DNA of 64,000 nucleotides from CAJPPJ01 sp963536495 (GCA_963536495.1 CAUTAF010000004.1:45943-109942); one strand, 5' to 3'. Shown: positions 35,413 through 46,180, counted from the stretch's first letter. Notes: generated by a model not told the origin, from the sequence alone. A program made the numbers and translations.

Positions 35413-35961
35413 TTAAATCATAACATAACTATTTTTTAATTTTTGCAAATCATTTATATTTTCTTTTAAAAATTTCCCTAACTTTTCTAAACTTTCCTTA
35501 TGCCATATATTACTCTTAAAATCTATTACATCATTTATTTCTTCTTCCTTATTTACTAAATACAGTTTAACCAATTCATTCAATTTAGAACTCATAAGAC
35601 TTGTTTTAACAAGTTCTAAATTAATTATGATATAATCTAAGCCTATATCTTTTAAAACTTCAAAATTGGCTTTCATAATGTCTATTTCACTATATTTTTT
35701 TAAAGAAGAATTACTTTCTATTACTTTTGAATACGATAAGCTATCATTTACATACTCAACATTGTCTATAAATTCTAATTTCATATATTTGTTAAAATCA
35801 TTGATAAGGTGCGATAATTCTTTGTACTCACTATAAATTTCATAGTATTTCTTAGAATAATCATCTCCATAACTATAATGTCTTACTAAAAAATAATTAT
35901 TAGTTTTTTCATTATATGCAAAGAACATATTAAGCATTTGATATTTTTTAAAACCTTTCAT
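35413..35961 (-). CDS. Unknown protein of the transfer operon
   Basis: 182 residues, GAAAGGA ribosome site. No membrane segment or motif recognised. It lies between the 854-residue tailed protein and the VirB3-like gene. Function unknown. Confidence 0.77.
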   Translation of the reverse strand: MKGFKKYQMLNMFFAYNEKTNNYFLVRHYSYGDDYSKKYYEIYSEYKELSHLINDFNKYMKLEFIDNVEYVNDSLSYSKVIESNSSLKKYSEIDIMKANFEVLKDIGLDYIIINLELVKTSLMSSKLNELVKLYLVNKEEEINDVIDFKSNIWHKESLEKLGKFLKENINDLQKLKNSYVMI

Positions 35962-36004
35962 ATCTTTTTCCTTTCAAATCTTTTTTACAAAATTTTCTCT
36001 AGTT

Positions 36005-36047
36005 TTCATTTTTTTTACAAAATTTTTTTTACAAAATTTTTTTTACA
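36005..36047. repeat. Short tandem repeat
   Basis: Three copies of TTTTTTTTACAAAAT-like units lie between the 36043 gene end and the 35961 gene start. Likely slippage; the repeat overlaps the stop codon of the 854-residue protein. Confidence 0.6.
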
Positions 36048-38607
36048 TTTCAAAATCGTCTTTGCCTTTGTCTTTCTTTTCATCTTCATAGACTACATCA
36101 TATACTCTACCTGAATTATCTCTTTGTTTTTCTTCTTTCTTTTCAACTTTCTTTTCATCTTTCTTAACTTGTTCTTTAACTTTTACAGTTTCTTTTTGAA
36201 CTTCATCTGTTTTCTTTTCGATTTCATTCGTTCTCATATCAATTTCAATAATATTTTCTTTTTCTACTGTTACTTCTTTTTCTTGAGTTATGTTTTCAAT
36301 AGCTTTATATGTTTCTTTTTCGTGTAAATCTTTTTCTATTATATTTGTTTGTAACTCATTAAAAGTAGTTTCCATTTTTTCATTAATCTCACCACTAGGA
36401 ATATCTTTTAAATCTTTTTCTATAATCTTATCTCCCAATCTCTTTTCAATATTATTCTTTTCACCTTTTTCAGAGTTTTTATTCTCTTTTGCAAGTCTAT
36501 CTACAAGATTTATTGGGTCTGTCTTTTCCATTGTCAAAACAGCCATTCCGTCATTATATATTCTTTCAGGACTATTTTTTAATAGTTGCATTTCTATGAA
36601 TACATCTCCACTAGGAGTAATATTCATTACACTTGCTTTAGTTTTAGCCATATTATATTCAATTCTATTTTGATTTGCTATTGCCATAGCTTTATTTATC
36701 TTTAAAAATTCTTCACTATGTTCTTTTATACCTTTGTTATTTTCATCAAAATTTTTATCTTTACCAATAAAGCCTTTACCTGCAATGAACATTCCAATAC
36801 TTTTACCTTTTTCTCCTAATTTTTTGATTTTAACTCTTTCAGGATTTTTCTTTTCATCATTTATATCAGATTTTTCATCATCTTCTAAGTTTCCTAGTTC
36901 TTTTTCTCTTTCAGCTTTTTCTTTTCTCTTAGCCTCTCTTACACTTAATAATAATCTTAATTTTTGATTTATTATTTTTTCTTCTTTCTTTCTCTCTTTT
37001 TCCTTTTCTTTGTCTTCTAACTCTTTATTGTAATCTTCCATAGAAAGAACATTGATATACTTTTTACTTGAATTTTCTAATTCATTTTCTATTCTATTAC
37101 CATTACCTGCACTTGTTTGCATAACACCTATCATCATACCTGTACTTGCCATAAGTAGTGCATTTTCTTTTGAAATACCTAAAATCTTATCTATTTCTTT
37201 TTGCATTTCTTCTTGCTCTTCTTTATGTTTTTTAGAAAATTCAATCAATTTCATTTCTAAAAGTCTTCTTTGTTCAGGTGAAGTGTTTCCGTCATATAAA
37301 TCAATCAGTAATTCCATTTCTGAAAGATTTTCTATATGGTCTGTTCTTTCTCCATCTTTATTCCAAAGTCCATCAATTACAGCAAATTTTTCCAAATAAT
37401 CTTTTCTTGCTGAAAGTTGATTACGAAGTTCAGGACTTAATTTTTGACTTTTTTCATACATTTCTATTTCTGCTAAACTCATAGCTGATATATTTACCAA
37501 ATTACTTTTAGGCATTTTAACAAATTCTTCTATATCTTTGTTATTCTTATCAAATTCACTTACAACATTCAATGCTCTTTTTACTAGAATATTATTTCTA
37601 TCTAAAGCGTTTTCTTTAATTTCATCATTTTTTTCATCAAGGTATTTATCTTTAAATGAATTTAACACAAGAAAACTTGCAAATAATCCAATAGTTGATT
37701 TTCTATTTCCAAATTTTTCCATACCTTTTTCATTAAGTCCAATAGGTTTTTCCTTTTCATCAAAAGTAAAATATTCTTTATTTTTAAGAAGTGATTTAAT
37801 TTTTGGATTTTCTAAAGCATTTACTATTTTTTCGCAATCTTTCTCATCTAAATTTTTATTAAGTTCTAACTTCTTACCCTTAAATAAATTCTTTTCTTTC
37901 ATCATAGAAAGACTTCCTAAAGCGTCTATATCAGTATACATATCAAATGTTTCCCAATATTCTTCTTTTCCTTTATCTTCATTAAAATCAATATTCTTTC
38001 TATCAATTACAAATACTGTTTTGTTTATCTTAGGTATATATGTTTCTTTTACTCTATATTCAGTATTTTCTTCTCCACCATCTGTTAGTTCTCTTATATA
38101 GTTATATTCTTTATCTAATTTTCCTTGTATAATTTTTCCTATATCTTCCCTATCAGTTTTGAATTGACTTAATGAATTATATATTTCACTTTCTTTACTA
38201 ATATAATGTTTATCAAGTTCATATTTATTATATGATTGAACAACAGCAAGTTTATCATCTTCTGCTCTTATAGTAAATTTAAGTCCTAAATCTTTATCGG
38301 TAGCATTTTCTAATTTTTCTATTCCGTCTTTTAATTCTTCATAAATTCCATTTACTTTATTTTTAACTACATTAGCCTTTTCAGAGTTAGGATTAATTAA
38401 ATGATAATTGATAAATAATCTATTTATATCTCTATCATTACTACCTACTATATCTAAAAACAATCCAAAATCTTGTTTTGTTTCCAATACTTTTTCAGAG
38501 TTAAATACATTTCTTGAATGTATCTCAAACATATCGTATTTATCCCTTTTGTAAATAGTGTCTAAACTTGCCTTTCTCTTAATTTCTAGTCCATTTATTT
38601 TTCCCAT
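36043..38607 (-). CDS. Large transfer-operon protein with DDFEM tail
   Basis: 854 residues, start supported by AGTGGGGTG. A folded N-terminal half (to about residue 420), a predicted coiled-coil middle rich in KEKERKKEEK (about 520-580), a short conserved-looking segment ITPSGDVFIEMQLLKNSPERIYNDGMAVL (about 660-690), then a long Lys/Glu disordered end and DDFEM. No Walker, relaxase or nuclease motif identified. Co-transcribed with VirB3-, VirB6- and RepL-like genes, so a transfer role is inferred. Confidence 0.83.
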   Translation of the reverse strand: MGKINGLEIKRKASLDTIYKRDKYDMFEIHSRNVFNSEKVLETKQDFGLFLDIVGSNDRDINRLFINYHLINPNSEKANVVKNKVNGIYEELKDGIEKLENATDKDLGLKFTIRAEDDKLAVVQSYNKYELDKHYISKESEIYNSLSQFKTDREDIGKIIQGKLDKEYNYIRELTDGGEENTEYRVKETYIPKINKTVFVIDRKNIDFNEDKGKEEYWETFDMYTDIDALGSLSMMKEKNLFKGKKLELNKNLDEKDCEKIVNALENPKIKSLLKNKEYFTFDEKEKPIGLNEKGMEKFGNRKSTIGLFASFLVLNSFKDKYLDEKNDEIKENALDRNNILVKRALNVVSEFDKNNKDIEEFVKMPKSNLVNISAMSLAEIEMYEKSQKLSPELRNQLSARKDYLEKFAVIDGLWNKDGERTDHIENLSEMELLIDLYDGNTSPEQRRLLEMKLIEFSKKHKEEQEEMQKEIDKILGISKENALLMASTGMMIGVMQTSAGNGNRIENELENSSKKYINVLSMEDYNKELEDKEKEKERKKEEKIINQKLRLLLSVREAKRKEKAEREKELGNLEDDEKSDINDEKKNPERVKIKKLGEKGKSIGMFIAGKGFIGKDKNFDENNKGIKEHSEEFLKINKAMAIANQNRIEYNMAKTKASVMNITPSGDVFIEMQLLKNSPERIYNDGMAVLTMEKTDPINLVDRLAKENKNSEKGEKNNIEKRLGDKIIEKDLKDIPSGEINEKMETTFNELQTNIIEKDLHEKETYKAIENITQEKEVTVEKENIIEIDMRTNEIEKKTDEVQKETVKVKEQVKKDEKKVEKKEEKQRDNSGRVYDVVYEDEKKDKGKDDFEM

Positions 38608-38621
38608 TTCATTTCACCCCA

Positions 38622-40886
38622 CTATATTTCTACTTCCTCATCTTCAAAAAATTTCTTGTATGTGTCTTCAAAGTCATTATTTACATCATTTTTATCTATA
38701 TCTTTTATAGTTCTTTCAGATTTTTCTCTTCCAGTTGCTCTTGATACTTTAGTTTCATCAGTATCTTCATAATCTTTTTCAAGTTCCACTTCTCTTTCTT
38801 TTTCTTTTTCTTGCTTGAATTTATTAAATAGATATAAACAATCGTCTAAATCTCTTGCATTAGCATTTTCTAAAATATCTAATGCTTTTCTATCTTCAAT
38901 TTCTTCAGATTTACCTATTTTTAGTTCTTCTCTTACTAAATAATCTATTGTTAATAATATACTGTTATCTAAATTATCTTCATAATCCAAATATTGTCCA
39001 TAAATTTTTTCTTTGCTATAATTTTCTTCAAGCATTATCAAGTTATTTCTAACCAATGGATATTGTGCTAAATCACTAAATACTCTTTCTCTTGTTTCAG
39101 AAATATCAATTTTAATTTCATCTTTTCTATTTTCACTATTAATTTCAAAATCTTTTTCTTCTTCGTATTTAATTTCCTTTTCTTTTTCAATATCCTTAGT
39201 AAGTAATTCTAAATCAAGTACCTTTTCTCTATCATTAATTTTTTCTAAGTTAGATTTTTCAAGATATATAACAGTTTCTTTTTCTAATTTTACAGGGTCT
39301 TCAAACCCAATATATTTATTAAATATGAAATCTGCATAGAAATCTTTACCCATTTTTCTTATATTATCTCTTACCGATAAATCATATTTGCTTTCAGAAT
39401 TTCCATATATCTTCTCAATTAAATCTAAATCATATTTACTTTCCATACTTTCACTTAATTCAAGTATGATATTATCAACTTTGTCTTTTCCTATCTTAGT
39501 TGTTTCAAAACTTGCTATATATTGTGGTGTTATAACTGACGCTAAATATTCATTACCTGTATCTTCTATATTAAGTCTACTAGGTGTTATTTCAATATCA
39601 GTTATATCTACCATATTCAAAAATTTACATAAGGCTTTCTTTTCATTATAATTTTGATTAGTTATATCATTAAAATCTTCAAAACTTACATAAGGTCTGT
39701 TAAAATCAAGAGCATTTTCTCTATCTTTTATAAGTTCTTTCAATTCTTTAGAAATAGGTTTTATATCTTCTTTGTTAAATGATATATCATTTTCTGATAA
39801 TTCATTTCCTAACTTATCTATTTTTTTTAGATTTACAGTTCTTTCTAGTTTAGAATTTATATCAAATTCAGGATTTTTATTGTTATTAAAATTAAAAGTG
39901 TTGATTTTTCCTAAATCTGCTATATCAAATTTTTTCTCAACTTCTTTAACTATAAGAGTATTACTAAAAGATTTGCTAATATCTTCTGTTGTATCAATAC
40001 TTTCAGTTCTATCTCTTTCTATATCTCTTTTTAAAGAACTTAAATTAATCTCTTCAATATTAGATAAAATTTCAAGTATATTAGTATTCTTTTGAGTTAA
40101 GTCTTCATATTCTTTATTTATTTTATCCATTTTCAAATCAATATTATCAACATTTTCAACATTAACATTTTCAACATCAACATTTTCAACAACTTCTTCT
40201 TTTTCACTATAAAGTTCATTAGCTTTGTCAAAATCTTTCTCAAAATAAAATCCCTTTTGATTATCATATACTGAACTTTCAAAATCATTTATTTTGTTAT
40301 TTAAAAGTCCGAAAACATATTCTTTTAAATCTCTATTTTCATTAGCATAAAGACTTAAACTTGCATTTTGAATATAATTTTCTTTTTCTATCTTTTCTAA
40401 AACACTAACTCCATTATCCCAATGTCTATCCATATTTTGTACTTTACTATAATTAGTTTTTTGTAATTCAGAATTTTCATCTTGTTCTAAATACCATTTA
40501 TATTTTTCTTCAAATTCATTAGATTTTAAATCAAAACTAATGGTTTTTTTCTTGTCTGTTACACTATTTACAATATTATTATGAATATTTTCCTTACTTA
40601 GAAGATATTTCTTCTGATAATTAGTATATTCTTCTAAATTATCAATAGCATTTTGCCAATTTTGTTCTCTAATTTCTAAAAATTTACTTAGTTTATCATT
40701 AACAAAATCTACTACTTCAGGATTATCTACTATTATTTTTTCATTTTCCTTAATCTCTTCAATAATAATAGGAGATTTTTTGACATTCTTAAATATATCG
40801 CTAGTGTTTGTTAAAACAGAAAATTCTTCCTGTTCTTTTAAATATTTTTCTTTATCATATACAGTATCTTTAAAAATATTTGACAT
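38622..40886 (-). CDS. Large transfer-operon protein with DEEVEI tail
   Basis: About 754 residues from the ATG at 40886, which has GGGGAAAG upstream; a start 14 codons earlier would overlap the upstream gene. Mostly acidic and helical, with an internal NVDVENVNVENVDN repeat (about residue 240). No enzyme motif seen. It ends KKFFEDEEVEI. Same operon as the 854-residue protein (14-bp gap). Function unknown. Confidence 0.82.
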   Translation of the reverse strand: MSNIFKDTVYDKEKYLKEQEEFSVLTNTSDIFKNVKKSPIIIEEIKENEKIIVDNPEVVDFVNDKLSKFLEIREQNWQNAIDNLEEYTNYQKKYLLSKENIHNNIVNSVTDKKKTISFDLKSNEFEEKYKWYLEQDENSELQKTNYSKVQNMDRHWDNGVSVLEKIEKENYIQNASLSLYANENRDLKEYVFGLLNNKINDFESSVYDNQKGFYFEKDFDKANELYSEKEEVVENVDVENVNVENVDNIDLKMDKINKEYEDLTQKNTNILEILSNIEEINLSSLKRDIERDRTESIDTTEDISKSFSNTLIVKEVEKKFDIADLGKINTFNFNNNKNPEFDINSKLERTVNLKKIDKLGNELSENDISFNKEDIKPISKELKELIKDRENALDFNRPYVSFEDFNDITNQNYNEKKALCKFLNMVDITDIEITPSRLNIEDTGNEYLASVITPQYIASFETTKIGKDKVDNIILELSESMESKYDLDLIEKIYGNSESKYDLSVRDNIRKMGKDFYADFIFNKYIGFEDPVKLEKETVIYLEKSNLEKINDREKVLDLELLTKDIEKEKEIKYEEEKDFEINSENRKDEIKIDISETRERVFSDLAQYPLVRNNLIMLEENYSKEKIYGQYLDYEDNLDNSILLTIDYLVREELKIGKSEEIEDRKALDILENANARDLDDCLYLFNKFKQEKEKEREVELEKDYEDTDETKVSRATGREKSERTIKDIDKNDVNNDFEDTYKKFFEDEEVEI

Positions 40887-40914
40887 AGCTTTCCCCTTTT
40901 TTAATTTTCCTTTT

Positions 40915-41445
40915 TTAAATTTTTCCAATTACAACTTCTTTTTTTAAATTATTATACTTGTATTCTAAATCCCTTATATTAAGTTCTCTACCTTTTGCTA
41001 TCAAAAGAGGATTTATCATATATCTTCCTCTTTTAATTCTTCTTATAAAATCATTAGATAGTAATACTTTCAAATGATTTTCTAAACTTCTTTTAGTTAT
41101 TCCAGCATTTAAAAGTATCCTATCTCTTGTTGTATGGTCTATAACAAATTCATTATCATAATTTTTAATTTCATCACCTAAATTCAAAAGAGTTCTTATA
41201 ACACCACTTTTAACTTTAGAACTATTTATTGTTTCTAAAAACAAATCATAACACTTAATAAAATTTCTTGTTTCTTCAGCTTTATATATTTGTGTTTCTA
41301 CTTCTTTTTTGACAATTTCTACGCCATTTTCATTGTCAATCTTGCAAGTAGTTATTGTTTTAATCGTATTACTTCTGCTCTTGTGAGTTTTCTTGCTAAC
41401 TTCCACTTTTTTATTACCATTTTCATTTACTTTTTCCTTGTTCAT
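40915..41445 (-). CDS. RepL-like winged-helix replication/maintenance protein
   Basis: 176 residues, AAAGGAG ribosome site. From about residue 60: FIKCYDLFLETINSSKV..IRTLLNLG, then TRDRILLNAGITKRSLENHLKVLLSNDFIRRIKRGRYMINPLLIAKG. This follows the RepL family (winged helix, then YMINPxxxAKG). RepL proteins start rolling-circle or theta replication of small plasmids or act as regulators. Placement inside a transfer operon favours a regulatory role. Confidence 0.72.
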   Translation of the reverse strand: MNKEKVNENGNKKVEVSKKTHKSRSNTIKTITTCKIDNENGVEIVKKEVETQIYKAEETRNFIKCYDLFLETINSSKVKSGVIRTLLNLGDEIKNYDNEFVIDHTTRDRILLNAGITKRSLENHLKVLLSNDFIRRIKRGRYMINPLLIAKGRELNIRDLEYKYNNLKKEVVIGKI

Positions 41446-41488
41446 TATAAAAAAATCGCTCCTTTCGTTTTATTAAATCCCCCTGTTT

Positions 41489-43303
41489 TTAAAGACTAGC
41501 TGTTGCCTCTTTTATTAATTCTACTAAGAAATTAATTGTTATAAAGACATATTTTATAAGCATTTTTATAAACTTAAATACAAATCCTGTCATCAAGAAT
41601 AATGCCATATACACAAAAATTTGTATTTCAGTAGGTATCTCTGCCTCTAGTATAATTTGACAAAAATCTATCCACACAAACATTATCAAATATACAGGTA
41701 CTATTCTCATTAAACTTGATATTACTGCATTGATAAGACTGTTAGCTGAGGCACTCATTCTAGGAACTGTTGTTAGTGCTAAATTTATAGCACCGAAAGC
41801 TAATGTTACTGCAATCATTATTTGCATTAAGAATATCGAAAGTACAAATTTAATTCCTAACCAAATACTTACAGCACAACATAGTAACATAAGTAATGAT
41901 TTGAAAACAGCGTCCATAAAATCTCCAAATTTTGTTGCTATTGCAAATATTCCATCAAAATTTTGTGATAAATTATGATAAGTAGTTATCCAATAATTAC
42001 AGAACTTTTCCAAAGGTCTTAAAGCTAAATAATAAATTGAGTTCAAATTCCCTACTGAACTTTCAGAATTTTCTGCTAAAACACCAATCTGCGTTCCGAA
42101 AGCTACATCTACAAAACCACCAGTTACAAATTCTATTAAAGGTTTATATACCATTTCTTTATAAAAACTTAAAAGTAAAATTACTATAAAGGCACTAAAC
42201 ATCTTCTCCAAACATACAAAGAACACACTTCTAAATTGAAAATCTCCTCTTGCTATTAACTGTATCATTTCATATAGTATTCTTAAAACTATAAATAAAG
42301 TCGCTAAAGATATGGCTATTGGTAAAACATAATCTATAACATTTCCTAAAACTTTAAATATAGGTTCTGCGAACCATTCATCAAAATTTATTTCTATATG
42401 AAACATTTGATAAGCAAGGTCTAAATCACTATCTGATAGTTCCCCATCTTTTACAGTAAATCCCTCTTTTAGTTCCCCACCTGGAGTACCTTTTTTAACA
42501 CTTGCCCAATCTGAACGAACTTTATCAGGGTCAACCATATTAGTCAAAGTAAATCCCATTGCTTTAGCTGTTTCAGGATAACTTGCAATAAAGTGAATTA
42601 TATCTTCTACACTATATGAGGCTGACGGAGGATACCTAGTAGGTCTTCCTGTTATATCTATTGTTTTCCAGTTTTTAGGGTCGGGTCCTCCTCTTGCGTG
42701 GCATAGTTTGTCGCCAAGAGATACCCCGATATGTTTTATAGCCCCACCTGATGTCCAAGCGAAAGTATATATCCAACCATTTTCACTTGCATAACCACTA
42801 TTTTTTCTAATAGTATAATTATGTTTTCTCTTAGCTACTTGAACTAATCTATCAAAAAGGTCGTGATAACCTTGTGCTGTTGATGTTTCAAAGCTATTAT
42901 ATTTAACTCCCATTATATATAAATATTGGCTTGTCCACCCTGAACAGTCCATACCACCTTGTATAGCCTCTCTTGTGTTATAGTTTCCTGCGTGGTTTCC
43001 ACCCCATTTATAACCCATATTATATTGTTTACTTTCTGAAAGTAAATCAGATACAGCATTTATTCTCTTTCTAATTTCATTTCTGTCTTTAAGTAAGTTA
43101 TTTTGATAATCTCTGCTGGATTTTCTTATATGCTTATCTGCAAAATCTTGTCCACCATAATTACTTAAATCAAGAGTTTGTTTGTATTGCTTATTAACAC
43201 TAATCGTTTCTTCATTATTTACAGCAAATACATTACTAAAAATCAAAAGAAAGAGAGTAAATATTAAAAATAATTTGCTTAAACATAGTTTATTTTTTTT
43301 CAT
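41489..43303 (-). CDS. Secreted NlpC/P60 hydrolase fused to VirB6/TrbL-like channel protein
   Basis: 604 residues, AAGGGG ribosome site. A signal-type segment (residues 7-27) is followed by an NlpC/P60-like domain: GGMDCSGWTSQYL (Cys120), KHIGVSLGDKLCHARGG (His191, His202). From about residue 320 there are at least five hydrophobic segments (for example LPIAISLATLFIVLRIL and LLMLLCCAVSIWLGIKFV), typical of VirB6/TrbL. The combination cuts peptidoglycan and forms the translocation channel in one chain. Central gene of the transfer operon. Confidence 0.82.
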   Translation of the reverse strand: MKKNKLCLSKLFLIFTLFLLIFSNVFAVNNEETISVNKQYKQTLDLSNYGGQDFADKHIRKSSRDYQNNLLKDRNEIRKRINAVSDLLSESKQYNMGYKWGGNHAGNYNTREAIQGGMDCSGWTSQYLYIMGVKYNSFETSTAQGYHDLFDRLVQVAKRKHNYTIRKNSGYASENGWIYTFAWTSGGAIKHIGVSLGDKLCHARGGPDPKNWKTIDITGRPTRYPPSASYSVEDIIHFIASYPETAKAMGFTLTNMVDPDKVRSDWASVKKGTPGGELKEGFTVKDGELSDSDLDLAYQMFHIEINFDEWFAEPIFKVLGNVIDYVLPIAISLATLFIVLRILYEMIQLIARGDFQFRSVFFVCLEKMFSAFIVILLLSFYKEMVYKPLIEFVTGGFVDVAFGTQIGVLAENSESSVGNLNSIYYLALRPLEKFCNYWITTYHNLSQNFDGIFAIATKFGDFMDAVFKSLLMLLCCAVSIWLGIKFVLSIFLMQIMIAVTLAFGAINLALTTVPRMSASANSLINAVISSLMRIVPVYLIMFVWIDFCQIILEAEIPTEIQIFVYMALFLMTGFVFKFIKMLIKYVFITINFLVELIKEATASL

Positions 43304-43321
43304 TTTTAACCCCTTATCCTT

Positions 43322-44338
43322 TTACCAAATTTTTCTTCCCTCTTTTAATAATTCATTTTCAATGGATTTTAAAAGTTCATATCTTTCTTTTGTAAGTTTC
43401 TTATTAGTTGAATAATCCTTTTCATAACGATAGATAATTCCTTTTTTTAATATCATTCTTTCAAGTAAATCTTCTTTAAACAAACATTCTTTTACCACCT
43501 TATTCAATAAATCAAAATACTTAAACATATTATTTAAACTAATTATATACACTAAATAAAGACTTTTTTGTAAATAAGGGTTTCTCATTTCACTATAATT
43601 TTGGTATTTCTTAATTGATACTTTATTTACTTCTTTTATGAAATTATCAGTTATATTCTTTGTAATTCTCTTATAGTTCCATCTAACTGTAAATTCTTGA
43701 TAAGTTGTTCCTATCTCTTTTTTCTTTACCCATAATTCAAGTTTTTCTTTTAAATGTTCTTTTATATCTTTTTCATTATCTAAAAGAACTATACATTCAT
43801 TTTTAATTACATCAAAGAAAGAAAAAATGCTTTGTAACATTATAGGTAAATTCTTTGCTATGTTATTTTCTGTTCTTCTATTACTACTATTTAGAAGATA
43901 TAAGAAGAAATAAAAATATTTATACTTCTTTAAGTTTTTGAAGATATAATTACTATAATATTCAAGTATTTTATCAAAATTTAAAGGGTTAAATTCTTTT
44001 TTTATACTTTCTGTCAAATTCTCACTAAACTTAAATACTTTTTTCTTCTCAAATTCAAAATAACATTCTTTTAAAAACTCTTCTTTTTCGGCTTTAGTTC
44101 CTGAATAAGTATTCATAATAAAATCTTTTAACAACTTATTTGTTTCTAAATTAATTTTAATTAAATCTAATATGTAATTTTCATTAAAATTATCAGTTTT
44201 TTTATTCTTTTTAAATGTTGCTCCATTACTAAATACATTATCCATTTCTAAATTATTTTTCCCCTCGTTTTTTATTATGCGACTAACAATCCCAACCTTT
44301 TTATTATCTTTTTCCTTAGTTGCTATGTTAGTGTTCAT
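43322..44338 (-). CDS. Unknown protein of the transfer operon
   Basis: 338 residues, AAAGGAG ribosome site. Basic, helical, no membrane segment despite aromatic stretches (YFYFFLYLL, about residue 150). Domain not recognised. It ends 19 bp before the NlpC/VirB6 gene. Confidence 0.78.
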   Translation of the reverse strand: MNTNIATKEKDNKKVGIVSRIIKNEGKNNLEMDNVFSNGATFKKNKKTDNFNENYILDLIKINLETNKLLKDFIMNTYSGTKAEKEEFLKECYFEFEKKKVFKFSENLTESIKKEFNPLNFDKILEYYSNYIFKNLKKYKYFYFFLYLLNSSNRRTENNIAKNLPIMLQSIFSFFDVIKNECIVLLDNEKDIKEHLKEKLELWVKKKEIGTTYQEFTVRWNYKRITKNITDNFIKEVNKVSIKKYQNYSEMRNPYLQKSLYLVYIISLNNMFKYFDLLNKVVKECLFKEDLLERMILKKGIIYRYEKDYSTNKKLTKERYELLKSIENELLKEGRKIW

Positions 44339-44400
44339 ATTTTTTTCTCCTTTATACTTGTGTTTTTAGTTAGTTTATTTGTTACTAATTTCTTCTATAA

Positions 44401-45153
44401 TTAATCTTTTCTATAACTGATGTTTTCTAATTCTTCATCTTTTATTTCAGTGTTCCATACAGAACTTAATTTAGTATCTTTTTCTACATCAGTTTTGTTT
44501 TCTTCTTTCTGACTAAATTTAACTTTATTTGTTGCTTTTCTATATCTAAACATTTGTACGATACTTTCTTTATGAGTATATACTTTAAATGTCAATATCA
44601 TATCATTGTTTAATATAGATTTTCTCTTGTCTTTGTTCAAATAAATAATATCAAAATAATAGTGGTATTTTATTAACCAAAGTTTAAAAAACTTCTTTAG
44701 TTTTTGAAAAAAACTAATTTTTTCTTTGAAAATATGATAAGTATTTCTCCAAAGAAATACATCAGGCTTTTTCTTAAATCTATAACAGATTTTTATGGTT
44801 TTTCCTTTTATTTCTTCTTTTAAAAATTTAAGTATTTTATTTTTAAGCCTTGCGTCTTCTATCTCTTCATCACTTATAACACCAGCTATGTAAATTTCTC
44901 TTTCGTTTTCCATATATTTAATTATCTTATCGCTTGTTATATGCTTTTTCCAAAAAGAAATAGGTACTAGATAAGCAAATTTATTTACTACTCTTATTTT
45001 TTTTGCATTTATTATTTCTAAACATTCAACTCTTTTTGTTCTTTCGTTTCTCAATTTTTTCAAAATTCCATATAGTCCTAATATAGATAAAAACAATATG
45101 AATAATAAACTAATTATATTTAGTTGAGAAAGAACTTCTACTAATATTCCCAT
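44401..45153 (-). CDS. Single-pass membrane protein of the transfer operon
   Basis: 250 residues, GAGGTAGGA ribosome site. One N-terminal membrane segment (IISLLFILFLSILGLYGIL, about residues 13-31) and a cytoplasmic or extracytoplasmic basic domain. The topology resembles VirB8-like proteins, but no sequence motif supports that name. Overlaps closely with the next upstream gene (4-bp gap). Confidence 0.77.
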   Translation of the reverse strand: MGILVEVLSQLNIISLLFILFLSILGLYGILKKLRNERTKRVECLEIINAKKIRVVNKFAYLVPISFWKKHITSDKIIKYMENEREIYIAGVISDEEIEDARLKNKILKFLKEEIKGKTIKICYRFKKKPDVFLWRNTYHIFKEKISFFQKLKKFFKLWLIKYHYYFDIIYLNKDKRKSILNNDMILTFKVYTHKESIVQMFRYRKATNKVKFSQKEENKTDVEKDTKLSSVWNTEIKDEELENISYRKD

Positions 45154-45157
45154 ATTC

Positions 45158-46153
45158 CTACCTCATCAATAAAAATTTTTTAAATTCTTCAACTGCATAA
45201 TTTGGTGTTTCTATCTTATTTGCAAGTGCAAATATGTCTTTAGTCGATACAAAAGTATTGTTTTCATTTGTGAAGAAATTAGCCATATTAGTTGCGTCAT
45301 CTGTTATTTTCTTAGGCAAATCTATAATCTTACCTGAAAATAATATCCATACATTTTTTATTTTAGCCACACTTCTTATGAAATTTTGTTTACATTCATC
45401 AATAGTGTTATATAAAAATCTAAATGTACCATATCTAACATCTTCATCACTTAAAAATTCTTCTATTTCATTAAGATTAAAACCTTTTCCTATCATTGAA
45501 AATACATCACTTAATTCTTCGTCCTCTATATTTTTATCAACTATATATACAGTTTCAAAATCAACAGTCAAATAGAATTTAACCTTACTTCTATAAGTGC
45601 TACTTTCTTCTCCTACTAACTGAATATCATATACAGATACCGACTTAAATTGCTTTCTTATCTCTTCACTTACTTCTATTTCTTTAATAAAAGTTTCATT
45701 ATCAAAGTTATATTCACCTGAAATATAATTGTATTTTAGTTTCTTATTAACTTCTGATACAAAAGCAATGTTCACAAGTTTGCTTACTTCTTTATCATTA
45801 TAGATATTATCTCTATATGTTTTGAATTTATAAAATAAATCTTTAAATTCTAATAATGTACTTACTATCTTACTTTCTATTTCTAACAAAAATCTAAGTA
45901 CAGCAAAATAATTTCCTACATTATCGGCATTTGTTAAGTTATTTGTTCTGATACTTTCTATAAATTCATTACTCTTTATAAATTCCTTTGAACTAGGCAT
46001 TTTAAAATATATTGTAAAATTTTGACTACCCCTATCTAAATAAGGAGATGTTTCTACTAAAACATCAATGATAAATTCTTTTAATTTAACATTTTCTAAA
46101 AAATTCTTCTGTGATACACTAAAATCCTTTTTCATTCTATAAATAAATAACAT
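45158..46153 (-). CDS. Unknown soluble protein of the transfer operon
   Basis: 331 residues, GAGGTAGAG ribosome site. Mixed fold, no membrane segment. A segment SVYDIQLVGEESSTYRSKVKFYLTVDFETVYIV looks like a beta-rich core. Function unknown. Confidence 0.78.
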   Translation of the reverse strand: MLFIYRMKKDFSVSQKNFLENVKLKEFIIDVLVETSPYLDRGSQNFTIYFKMPSSKEFIKSNEFIESIRTNNLTNADNVGNYFAVLRFLLEIESKIVSTLLEFKDLFYKFKTYRDNIYNDKEVSKLVNIAFVSEVNKKLKYNYISGEYNFDNETFIKEIEVSEEIRKQFKSVSVYDIQLVGEESSTYRSKVKFYLTVDFETVYIVDKNIEDEELSDVFSMIGKGFNLNEIEEFLSDEDVRYGTFRFLYNTIDECKQNFIRSVAKIKNVWILFSGKIIDLPKKITDDATNMANFFTNENNTFVSTKDIFALANKIETPNYAVEEFKKFLLMR

Positions 46154-46180
46154 ATCTCTACCTCAATAATTTTATATTTT

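Noticed and set aside
40887..40928. Fourteen-codon extension (MEKFKKGKLKKGK) of the 38622 protein
   Set aside because: It would overlap the end of the RepL-like gene, while GGGGAAAG sits at the right distance before the ATG at 40886.
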